DNA from: Gammaproteobacteria bacterium
GTDB lineage: Bacteria; Pseudomonadota; Gammaproteobacteria; Methylococcales; Methylococcaceae
Direction of reading: 5' to 3'
DNA: 45,758 nucleotides
NCBI GenBank assembly: GCA_009922685.1
Contig: RFVA01000013.1
Coordinates: 1-45,758, forward strand
Position 1 is the first letter of the stretch. Every line of letters begins with the position of its first letter. This document shows, piece after piece, positions 8,555-15,604 of the stretch. The translations under genes and the position numbers were made by a program. The notes beneath the pieces were generated by a model that was not told the origin of the DNA, made no database searches, and worked only from the letters and a program-made list of their open reading frames with translations.

Positions 8555-9364
8555 CTATCGCCCCATTCCGCCCGTCTTGGCGCTGGTGAGGACACGACCA
8601 TTCAGCGGCTGTGTGTTTCGATTGTTGTTGTCATAAAGTTTTTTCAGTGCAGCCAGTTGATCCGATGAAATCGTAATGGGCTGAGTGAAAATATAGAAAT
8701 TAACCCCTTCAGCGCAGGGCGGGGTCGTCAAAGAGCCGGCATAGGTGAAAAATTGTCGGCGGTTCTTAGGCAGCAATAAATTTGGATTGAGCCTCACACC
8801 CGAGGTCGAATTTTTTTGCCCAGCGGTTGTTGGAACGTTATCCAGAACCTTCTGGAATTCGGCATTGAAAGCGCCGACACTGATCAAAGAGGTCATCACC
8901 GCCGCTTTGCCATCTTCTCGAATATTCACGAAATGAAGCTCTGCATCAAAGTGCTTGCCATCAAAGGTGTGTTCACTTGGTGAATGAAAATGAAATTGAA
9001 TGAGGGGGTAGATATCATTTCCAATCGCGACAGACCCCAGATAGCCTTCTTCCGTATTCACTTGAACGGAGTAACCCGTGTTGTAAAAGATCGGCGTGCC
9101 TGGAATGTATCTTGGGGTTGGTCGATTTAATCGAGCCGTTGACGCGGAACCGGTAATGTTAACGGGGGCTTGGCTCGAACCAATGCCACAAGTTCCGTAA
9201 GGGTAATTCAGTGGAACGGGTTGGGTAGAAATGCTGTCCTTAATCTCCGCCCAAGATTGATTCTTGTAATTCCAGCTTGGATCGCCTGAAGCGGCCCAAG
9301 AAGGGCTCACCATGACCAACACCATCATCGTTAATAAAAGTTTGCCGCACACGTTATGTCTCAT
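8555..9364 (-). CDS. Periplasmic alpha-class carbonic anhydrase
   Basis: A 269-residue protein with a signal peptide (1-24). It catalyses reversible hydration of CO2 to bicarbonate. The three zinc ligands of alpha-class enzymes are present: H125 and H127 in QFHFHSPSEH and H144 in AELHFV. E131 and T213 in SLTTPPC match the conserved Glu-Thr gate. C59 and C217 should form the disulfide typical of bacterial secreted forms. Length fits the family. GGAG lies 7 bases before the ATG. The gene follows a small secreted protein gene by 45 bases, probably one transcript. A periplasmic location suggests a role in CO2/bicarbonate supply or pH balance at the cell surface. Confidence 0.95.
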   Translation of the reverse strand: MRHNVCGKLLLTMMVLVMVSPSWAASGDPSWNYKNQSWAEIKDSISTQPVPLNYPYGTCGIGSSQAPVNITGSASTARLNRPTPRYIPGTPIFYNTGYSVQVNTEEGYLGSVAIGNDIYPLIQFHFHSPSEHTFDGKHFDAELHFVNIREDGKAAVMTSLISVGAFNAEFQKVLDNVPTTAGQKNSTSGVRLNPNLLLPKNRRQFFTYAGSLTTPPCAEGVNFYIFTQPITISSDQLAALKKLYDNNNRNTQPLNGRVLTSAKTGGMGR

Positions 9365-9409
9365 CGATGTACTCCGGGATCATTCAAATTAGGAGGGGTA
9401 ATAGGGGTC

Positions 9410-9649
9410 TCAGCAAGGATGATCCCTGCAGAAATCCGCGCGGCTCTTAGGAGCCTCCGGTAATTTCTCTTGAGGAGCCCCTTGGCTCTTTTGATCCTCT
9501 GGCGCCGTCGTTGCTGATGAGTTGGGCTTCTGGGTTTCAGCCTTAGCAATTTCAGAAGCAGGGCTTTCAGAAGAATCCGATGATTCAGCCCCGTTAACAA
9601 GCCCACTGGCCAAACAAAGGCCGCAGATAATGATGGGTAATAAGCGCAT
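9410..9649 (-). CDS. Small secreted low-complexity protein next to carbonic anhydrase
   Basis: A 79-residue product. Residues 1-20 form a signal peptide (MRLLPIIICGLCLASGLVNG). The mature part is low in complexity, rich in Ser, Glu, Pro, Ala and Lys, and ends in RADFCRDHPC with two cysteines. I recognise no family. The start at 9649 was chosen because GGAGG lies 9 bases upstream; a longer frame would start at 9700 but would lack a ribosome binding site and bury the signal peptide. It is probably cotranscribed with the carbonic anhydrase gene 45 bases downstream. Confidence 0.65.
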   Translation of the reverse strand: MRLLPIIICGLCLASGLVNGAESSDSSESPASEIAKAETQKPNSSATTAPEDQKSQGAPQEKLPEAPKSRADFCRDHPC

Positions 9650-9738
9650 TCTAATGGTCCTCCGATGAACGCAAAGAAAAAACAAGTTGGACTGTATCAA
9701 AACGTCAAAGCCCTAACCTTACGAAACCTTACATCGTC

Positions 9739-10443
9739 TCATCGCAATGGGCGATAACTCAATTTTAGGGGGAAACAAAGTCGATAGCCTTCCTGACGAA
9801 TACTCCGAATCGTTTCCTCTTCGTTCGTAACCGCTTCCAATTTTTTTCGTAACCTTGATACTTTGACCATCAATAGATTTCGCCCATCAAGATCTGATGC
9901 GACGGCCAGTTGGTCTAGCAAACAATGCATGCTTGCGGTTTGTTTTGGACTCAACGCAAGACATTGAAGAAGCGAGGTTTCACCCGCGGTCAACTGGAGA
10001 CTGATGCCCGATGGGGTCTCAAGCACCCACTCATCGGTAAAAAGTAACCAGTCTCGCTGGCTGACGCTCTCAACCTCTTGAAGCCGCCGATGGAGCGATG
10101 TGATAGCCGCCAACAACTCCCTGATTCTGACGGGCTTTCCAAGATAAAGGTCGGCGCCCGCAAGATAGCCCTGCTCTTTATCCGAAGGCGTCGATCTCGC
10201 CGTCAGGATGATGATACGGATGCGGGGGGAAGCCCTCCGAACGCGCTCGATAACGTCCAGCCCATCTTCTTGGGGAAGATTGAGATCGACAATCAAAAGA
10301 TCGACACGTTCGCTCTTGAGAACCCGGTCAAGGCTTTCGCCACAATCGACCCCACTCGCCTGATACCCTTCAAGGTTAAGACGAACGACCAACTCCTCAA
10401 GGACGAGTTGATTATCCTCAACAACAACAATTCTGAGACTCAT
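9739..10443 (-). CDS. OmpR-family response regulator
   Basis: A 234-residue two-domain regulator. The receiver domain (about 1-115) has the acidic pair E14-D15 (VVVEDN), the phospho-acceptor D53 (LLIVDLNLP), T in ILTAR and the conserved K of LGKPVR. The C-terminal domain (about 130-225) is a winged helix of the OmpR/PhoB type (LTAGETSLLQCL ... VSRLRKKL ... IRSIRQEGYRL). The start ATG at 10443 forms an ATGA overlap with the kinase stop, so the pair is translationally coupled. It should control transcription in response to the partner kinase. Targets are unknown; the nearest downstream genes are the small secreted protein and carbonic anhydrase. Confidence 0.92.
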   Translation of the reverse strand: MSLRIVVVEDNQLVLEELVVRLNLEGYQASGVDCGESLDRVLKSERVDLLIVDLNLPQEDGLDVIERVRRASPRIRIIILTARSTPSDKEQGYLAGADLYLGKPVRIRELLAAITSLHRRLQEVESVSQRDWLLFTDEWVLETPSGISLQLTAGETSLLQCLALSPKQTASMHCLLDQLAVASDLDGRNLLMVKVSRLRKKLEAVTNEEETIRSIRQEGYRLCFPLKLSYRPLR

Positions 10444-11447
10444 GGCGAGAGAGGTAACCACAACAAAAACAAAACCTCACGACCTTCTAGTCGGCAACGA
10501 ATGTCACCGGACAATATCTCAACGAACGATCTGACCAGCCAAAGCCCAAGACCCGCTCCGGAGAGGGACATGCCCTCGGGACCTCGATAGTATTTGTCAA
10601 ACACCTTAGAGGGATTAAACGACGATCCGGATGACAACCTGTTGGAACAACGAATCGTAATTCCACTCTTTCCATGCCGTCGGTCAGCGAACCCCTGGAG
10701 GGTGATCGTACTGTCTGGCGGCGAATACTGAAGGGCGTTGTGAATCAGATTATTTAGAATGCGCCCCAAGATAAAAGGATCCGTGTTAATTCGGATCTTC
10801 GATGGACAGTCCAGTTTGATCCGATGAGTCTCTTGCTGCTGTCTTATCGCCTCATCGATGGCGAGTGACACTGAAAGATCCGCCACCTCGGGGAGCATGC
10901 AACCCGCATCGATTCGATCGGCTTCAATGCAGCGATCAAGGATGGAGCGAATTTCTTCAATGGCCCGCTTTTGATTCCGAATTCGCCCTTCAGCGAGTTC
11001 GCTTGTGGTCATGAGGGAAAGAGAGCTGGCCGCCGCTTGGATGCCACTCAGCGAGGTCTTGATTTCATGAGCCAGCATCGCAATCAGATCGGTCTGGGAT
11101 TGCCTTAAGTATTTTTCTCGGGATAAAAGAGAACGCAGTTGTTCAATGAGCCACAGGGACGCTAGACACAGCACAAAGAAGACCAGATTGATAAACACCC
11201 TATTTTTCGGCATCCACAAAGGATTCGCGTTGACTATCAGCAAAGACAAAACCGTCAGTAAACCCCCGAACCGGTAACCTAGAAAAAAAGTAACGGTAAT
11301 GATCAAAGGGTAATAGGGGAAATAGGCATCTTCAGTGCCGACCAAAGGATCAACCACCAGGATCCGAAATAAATAACTCCCCCCAAAAGCCAACAGACTG
11401 ACCGCCAAATTCCGAATAAAGGCCTTGTTCTTGAACCAATCTGCCAT
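10440..11447 (-). CDS. Membrane sensor histidine kinase
   Basis: About 335 residues. The N-terminal part (about 10-105) has four hydrophobic segments with almost no periplasmic domain, similar to the KdpD-type DUF4118 region. Then come the phosphoacceptor H-box with H127 (MLAHEIKTSLSG), the N-box (LNNLIHNALQYSPP, N237) and a G-box (GAGLGLWLV). The signal is probably sensed within the membrane. The start is placed at the ATG at 11447, with GGGA 6 bases upstream; an alternative GTG at 11495 would add 16 residues. The stop overlaps the response regulator start (ATGA). The gene is divergent from the lipoprotein gene at 11703. Confidence 0.9.
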   Translation of the reverse strand: MADWFKNKAFIRNLAVSLLAFGGSYLFRILVVDPLVGTEDAYFPYYPLIITVTFFLGYRFGGLLTVLSLLIVNANPLWMPKNRVFINLVFFVLCLASLWLIEQLRSLLSREKYLRQSQTDLIAMLAHEIKTSLSGIQAAASSLSLMTTSELAEGRIRNQKRAIEEIRSILDRCIEADRIDAGCMLPEVADLSVSLAIDEAIRQQQETHRIKLDCPSKIRINTDPFILGRILNNLIHNALQYSPPDSTITLQGFADRRHGKSGITIRCSNRLSSGSSFNPSKVFDKYYRGPEGMSLSGAGLGLWLVRSFVEILSGDIRCRLEGREVLFLLWLPLSP

Positions 11448-11702
11448 GATAAATCCCACGAAGGTCTTAAGGCGAAAGGCCAAGCCTTTTAACACCCACC
11501 AGATCTGAGGTTAACCGCAGCATGCTTTAAAAATCAATCATTCTCAGATGATCGTAACGCTTGGGGTTTTTATGGAGGTGTTTCAATGCTTGGCATGACG
11601 ATCACCGCATTTGAGCGAACCAAAGGATTGCAACCCTCCCTATAGAACCACTACCCTTAAGGCCTTAAGACCCATCATTCGCCAGGGAGTAACCGAATCA
11701 TT

Positions 11703-12137
11703 ATGAGATCTCCGCCAACGACCCTTTGCAGCCTGTTCTTATCCTATGCTCTTTTGGCGGGATGTTCTGGGACTACTGAGAAAACCAACCAGACGACCGA
11801 AGCGATCCTTTCGGCCTCTGGTTTTCATGAATACATTGAAAAGCATCCAGATGAACACGCGAATCTTCAGAATCTTCCCCAAAGAACCTTGATCGCGATG
11901 CCTGGCGCCGTGAAACCCACCTACGTGTACGTCGACCATGGGCCCTGTGACTGCGTCTATGTTGGCGGGGAAAAAGAATTGCAGACTTATCTCATTCTGG
12001 TGGACAGGGCTCAAAAGGCGGCCGCTGATCTTCAAGAAGCGAAAAATCGACAGAATATCGCCAGCATGGGTGATCGATATGGGCTGGGAGGCACTTATGG
12101 CTACGGAGGCATTGGGGTGATGGGCGGTTATTGGTAG
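11703..12137 (+). CDS. Small lipoprotein with Gly/Tyr-rich tail
   Basis: A 144-residue product with a lipoprotein signal peptide: hydrophobic segment and lipobox LLAGC with the lipidated C21. The mature part contains HGPCDCVYVGGEKELQTYLIL with a CDC motif and a short helical stretch, and ends in a Gly/Tyr-rich tail (YGLGGTYGYGGIGVMGGYW). No family recognised. GGAG lies about 13 bases before the ATG, which is long but acceptable. It is likely an envelope-anchored structural or stress protein; that is inference from location only. Confidence 0.75.
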   Translation: MRSPPTTLCSLFLSYALLAGCSGTTEKTNQTTEAILSASGFHEYIEKHPDEHANLQNLPQRTLIAMPGAVKPTYVYVDHGPCDCVYVGGEKELQTYLILVDRAQKAAADLQEAKNRQNIASMGDRYGLGGTYGYGGIGVMGGYW

Positions 12138-12405
12138 CGGCCCATTCAAAAAAATCAGATCCGCTTCAAGTGAAGAGGAAACATACTAAAGCCGCAATCA
12201 TGCCTTTTAGCCAATCCCATAGCCATGGGGTCCCATTGATTCACCGAATGGGCATCCAAACCTTTCGGCTGCGCTTTATGACGAATGGAGTTCACCTCAA
12301 TGACAGTTTAGGGTTCTTCACGATTTCTTAACCAGAACAATCGGTTACCTGTAACATGGCCCTGTAATTCTCCGCGGCATTGTTCAAGGGCACTTTGAGG
12401 TTACT

Positions 12406-12666
12406 ATGGCTGAAGCACCCATTATTCCAAGGCGTCGACGCATTCCTGTCAAACCCGAAAGTGGCTTCACCCATCAACGTGGCTTCAAGGTCAAGGGAGA
12501 ATCGATGGCGATCCCCGCATCTGAGGAGGCCCATCCGATGGAGCTTTTAATTCCTGTCATCGAGTGGTTTAACGTCGTCGATGGTTTTAGATTCGCATCC
12601 CACCGAAATACACTTCCCCGCTGGGCGTTTTTGGTTCTGGTCTTAATTATCCTCATACTGACTTGA
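12406..12666 (+). CDS. Possible small tail-anchored membrane protein
   Basis: An 86-residue frame. The first 70 residues are polar and basic at the start (PRRRRIPVKPE). The last 15 (WAFLVLVLIILILT) form a single C-terminal membrane segment. GAGG lies 6 bases before the ATG. Codon use resembles the neighbouring genes. It sits in a 650-base gap between two lipoprotein genes of the same direction. I recognise no family, and the antisense frame at 12474-12836 is a weaker alternative. Confidence 0.5.
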   Translation: MAEAPIIPRRRRIPVKPESGFTHQRGFKVKGESMAIPASEEAHPMELLIPVIEWFNVVDGFRFASHRNTLPRWAFLVLVLIILILT

Positions 12667-12788
12667 TCCCCAAGTCTTCGAAATCCCAGGTAGCGAATTT
12701 CCAAGGGGCTTGCTAAGCTGCTCTTTCGGGGATCGGAAGGACCCCCTCCCGAACCCATCTCCGCTCCTTCTTCATAAAGGCGAACAAC

Positions 12789-13163
12789 ATGACCTATAAA
12801 ACACGTCAGTGGCTTCCGCTTCTGATGCTTCTGCACTTGGTCGGTTGCTCCTCGCTGGCCATGACGAGACCTTTTACCTTCAGCGAGGTTTCGCGCTTAA
12901 AACCCGCCGTGACGACCTATGAACAGGTTGTCGCGAAATACGGGGAACCACAACAGGTCGCCGAAAAGGACGATGAGCTCCGGGTGGCCTATATGGTCGA
13001 TGAAACGGAATCCACACTCTCCAACATCGATGGCAAAGCCTTTGTCCGGGGCGTTGGTGGGTCGGTCATGACCTATAAGAATGATTCCCGCATGGTGACA
13101 CTTCTCTTCGATAAGAACACTCGGCTTTATAAAGGCCGCGAACAATTCAACGAAGGGCCGTGA
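12789..13163 (+). CDS. Small lipoprotein, SmpA/BamE-like
   Basis: A 124-residue protein with lipobox HLVGC (lipidated C20). After the anchor, the segment SEVSRLKPAVTTYEQVVAKYGEPQQV fits the pattern of the SmpA/OmlA (BamE-like) fold, in which a helix-turn-helix is followed by a beta-sheet. That fold is common among outer-membrane lipoproteins. It is unlikely to be BamE itself, because the motif is not a close match and the neighbours are unrelated. It ends close to the convergent C-S lyase gene. Confidence 0.75.
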   Translation: MTYKTRQWLPLLMLLHLVGCSSLAMTRPFTFSEVSRLKPAVTTYEQVVAKYGEPQQVAEKDDELRVAYMVDETESTLSNIDGKAFVRGVGGSVMTYKNDSRMVTLLFDKNTRLYKGREQFNEGP

Positions 13164-13167
13164 TGAT

Positions 13168-13190
13168 CCCCTCAAAGGAGGGGCTTTAGA
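13168..13190. terminator. Hairpin between convergent genes
   Basis: CCCCTC (13168-13173), loop AAAG and GAGGGG (13178-13183) form a perfect 6-bp GC-rich stem followed by CTTTAG. It lies 5 bases past the lipoprotein stop and contains the stop codon of the convergent lyase gene, so it may serve both directions. Confidence 0.5.
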
Positions 13191-14299
13191 CGGTCCATAG
13201 CCTCGAGAAGCGTCTCCCTTGAACAGCCAAAATTGATTCTGAGATAGCCCTCGGAGCCAAAATCACGCCCCTCAGAAAGTCCAACACCCGCGGCTTCAAC
13301 GACCGCTAAAGGGGCCGTTGGATGAAGTCCCCGGGCATCGATCCAGCCTAAATAGGTCGCTTCAGGGCGGCTGATGATCATGCTCTGAGATCCCTCGAAA
13401 AAATCAAGGAGCAGATTGCGATTCTCTTTTAGGTGCCGAATCAGCGCGCGGTGCCAGTCGCCATCATCCCGATAGGCGGCTTCTGCTGCGGTGTAGCCTA
13501 AGAGATTGACCTGAGGCACTAAACCCGCCATTTCGCTGATAAATCGTCGCCGAAGGGGTGGGTCCTGAATCACCGCAAAGGAACAACCAAGGCCCGCGAT
13601 ATTGTAGGTCTTAGAAGGAGACATCAAGGTGATCGTTCGAAGATCAGCGGCCTCATCCAAGACCGCAAGAGGAGTATGGCGACGCTCAGAATCCAAAATG
13701 AGATCACAATGGATCTCATCAGAACAGACCGTCAAGTCATGGCGTTTCGCGATGTCGATGAGACCTAAAAGTTCATCAAGGTCCCAAGCTCGACCGGTAG
13801 GATTATGGGGACTACAAAGCAGGAGTAGGCGGGACTTTGGCGTCAGCCGCGATTCAAGATCATCGAGATCCATAAACCAACGCCCATTCGCCATCTTCAT
13901 AGGCACTTTGACCAATTCACGACCCGAATGTCCTGGCGCCTGAAGAAAGGGAGGATAAATCGGCACCATCGTCAGCACTTGATCCCCAGGATGTCCTACA
14001 GCCCGACATGCCAGATGAAGACCTTGAACTAAACCGGGTAAAAAAACCAGCCACTCGCTTTCAATCGACCACGCATAGTGGGTCTTAAAATAGTCACAAA
14101 TCGCCTCCACCAGGGAATCAGGGACTCGGGTATAACCCAAGACGCCATGCCCTATCCGGTCATGAAGCGCCTTGATCAGGGAAGGAGGACTGACAATATC
14201 CATATCGGCAATCCACATTGGAAGGATCTTCTGGCCCCGATACTTGTCCCACTTGATGCTCGAGGTCTCTCGGCGATCGGGGTAATCCTCTCTGTTCAA
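13172..14299 (-). CDS. MalY/PatB-type PLP-dependent C-S beta-lyase (aminotransferase fold I)
   Basis: About 375 residues, the usual length for the family. PLP-binding features are present: N166 in PHNPTG, D194 in SDEIHCDL and the Schiff-base K230 in SPSKTYNIAG. The N-terminus (YPDRRETSSIKWDKY ... LPMWIADMD) is the classic MalY/PatB opening. These enzymes cleave cystathionine or related cysteine conjugates to homocysteine or H2S, pyruvate and ammonia. I place the start at a TTG (14299), 6 bases after GGAGG; a longer frame to 14389 would overlap the divergent egtD region and has no matching N-terminus. It lies back to back with egtD, 31 bases apart. EgtE, the last ergothioneine enzyme, is also a PLP C-S lyase, so a link to that pathway is possible but not shown. 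Confidence 0.85.
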   Translation of the reverse strand: MNREDYPDRRETSSIKWDKYRGQKILPMWIADMDIVSPPSLIKALHDRIGHGVLGYTRVPDSLVEAICDYFKTHYAWSIESEWLVFLPGLVQGLHLACRAVGHPGDQVLTMVPIYPPFLQAPGHSGRELVKVPMKMANGRWFMDLDDLESRLTPKSRLLLLCSPHNPTGRAWDLDELLGLIDIAKRHDLTVCSDEIHCDLILDSERRHTPLAVLDEAADLRTITLMSPSKTYNIAGLGCSFAVIQDPPLRRRFISEMAGLVPQVNLLGYTAAEAAYRDDGDWHRALIRHLKENRNLLLDFFEGSQSMIISRPEATYLGWIDARGLHPTAPLAVVEAAGVGLSEGRDFGSEGYLRINFGCSRETLLEAMDRLKPLL

Positions 14300-14330
14300 A
14301 TCATGACCTCCTCGAGTCTTCTTTTCCTGT

Positions 14331-15380
14331 ATGGATGACGCGGTTAAGCCTCGCCCAGACCCCACCCAAACGACCCATCCCCCCATCATGAGCGATCTTC
14401 ACGATATGACGTTTAAGCACCCAAACGATGGCAATGATCAAAGGCCCTTTGATGACCATCAAACCATCATTGAGGGACTCCAGAAGGAATCCGCCGAGAT
14501 CGCTCCAAAATATTTCTATGATGCCCTTGGCTGCCGGCTTTTTGAAGTCATCACCATGCTTCCTGCTTATTACCCCACCCGGATCGAAAGTGACATCTTT
14601 CTTCGTTCAGCGCCAACCATCGGGACGGAAATCGGCGAAGGGGCCATCTTGATTGACTTAGGAGCGGGTAACTGCGAGAAAGCGGCTGGCTTGTTTGATG
14701 TCCTCAAGCCCCAACGCTACGTCGCGGTCGATATCGCGAGTGATTTTCTTGATGGGGTCCTCAAAGGGCTTCAGGAGCGCTATCCGAATCTCGTCATCGA
14801 AGGGCATGCAAGTGACTTTTCAGAAGGTCTCACCCTCCCCCCTAATCTTCCCAAGCATCACAGGGTCATGTTCTATCCGGGATCGTCCATCGGGAACTTC
14901 ACACCCGATGAAGCGATGAAGTTTCTAAGAGAAATCCGAAAAGAACTGCATCTTGGGGGACATCTCCTCATCGGTGTTGATCTCATCAAAGAGGATCGGG
15001 TCCTTGATCTTGCCTATAACGACCCCCTCGGGATCACCGCAGCCTTCAACCGGAACATCCTCAATCACATCAATCGCCTGATCGGCAGCGATTTTGATCT
15101 TGCCGATTTTAATCATGTCGCTTTCTACCATCGAGAAGAAAAGCGGATTGAAATGCATCTTGAAGCCCAACGAGATCTCTTGATTCAATGGCCCGGCGGA
15201 AGGCGCCACTTTAGAAAAAAAGAACGCATTCAGACAGAATACAGTTACAAATATCATCCAGAGACCTTCGAATCCATGCTCAAAGCCGCAGGCTTTCAAG
15301 GAGTGAAAACCTACCTCGATGATGCAGGTTGGTTTTCGCTCTTTCATGCCAACGTTGAGACAGATCTTGGGGGCCAATAA
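14331..15380 (+). CDS. egtD: L-histidine N(alpha)-methyltransferase EgtD
   Basis: A 349-residue SAM-dependent methyltransferase that trimethylates histidine to hercynine, the first step of ergothioneine synthesis. The family signature is clear: APKYFYDALGCRLFEVIT (59-76), YYPTR (80-84), the SAM-binding IDLGAGNC (108-115), FYPGSSIGNF (181-190) and the conserved C-terminal RIQTEYSYKY. The start at 14331 has no clear Shine-Dalgarno; ATG codons at 14388 and 14406 would give an N-terminus closer to known EgtD proteins. The partner gene egtB lies 2.4 kb downstream in the same direction, separated by an opposite-strand gene. Confidence 0.93.
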   Translation: MDDAVKPRPDPTQTTHPPIMSDLHDMTFKHPNDGNDQRPFDDHQTIIEGLQKESAEIAPKYFYDALGCRLFEVITMLPAYYPTRIESDIFLRSAPTIGTEIGEGAILIDLGAGNCEKAAGLFDVLKPQRYVAVDIASDFLDGVLKGLQERYPNLVIEGHASDFSEGLTLPPNLPKHHRVMFYPGSSIGNFTPDEAMKFLREIRKELHLGGHLLIGVDLIKEDRVLDLAYNDPLGITAAFNRNILNHINRLIGSDFDLADFNHVAFYHREEKRIEMHLEAQRDLLIQWPGGRRHFRKKERIQTEYSYKYHPETFESMLKAAGFQGVKTYLDDAGWFSLFHANVETDLGGQ

Positions 15381-15502
15381 CTCATCGTTACCGATATGAT
15401 TGTCTTATTCAATCCGTTATCAGAAACTTCTTTATCGTTTACAGTCAATGGGGATGGAAATATTTTCCAGCCGCTTTTATATCTAATGATTTATCAGTGA
15501 TA

Positions 15503-15545
15503 TATTCTCTTTTTGCCTTTATTATTAAGTTAATTAAAGAGAATA
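15503..15545. repeat. 10-bp inverted repeat in an AT-rich tract
   Basis: TATTCTCTTT (15503-15512) and AAAGAGAATA (15536-15545) are perfect complements with a 23-base spacer. They lie in an unusually AT-rich stretch (about 15465-15565) between the convergent stops of egtD and the SUMF1-repeat gene. It may be a weak bidirectional terminator or a junction scar. Confidence 0.4.
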
Positions 15546-15604
15546 AGACCATCACAAAAATCTGAGCCACACTTAAGCGAACAATAGACCCCGCGGCATC
15601 AGGA

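Noticed and set aside
10078-10590. 170-codon plus-strand frame opposite the response regulator and kinase
   Set aside because: It lies antisense to two strongly supported genes, and its composition is that of a shadow frame.
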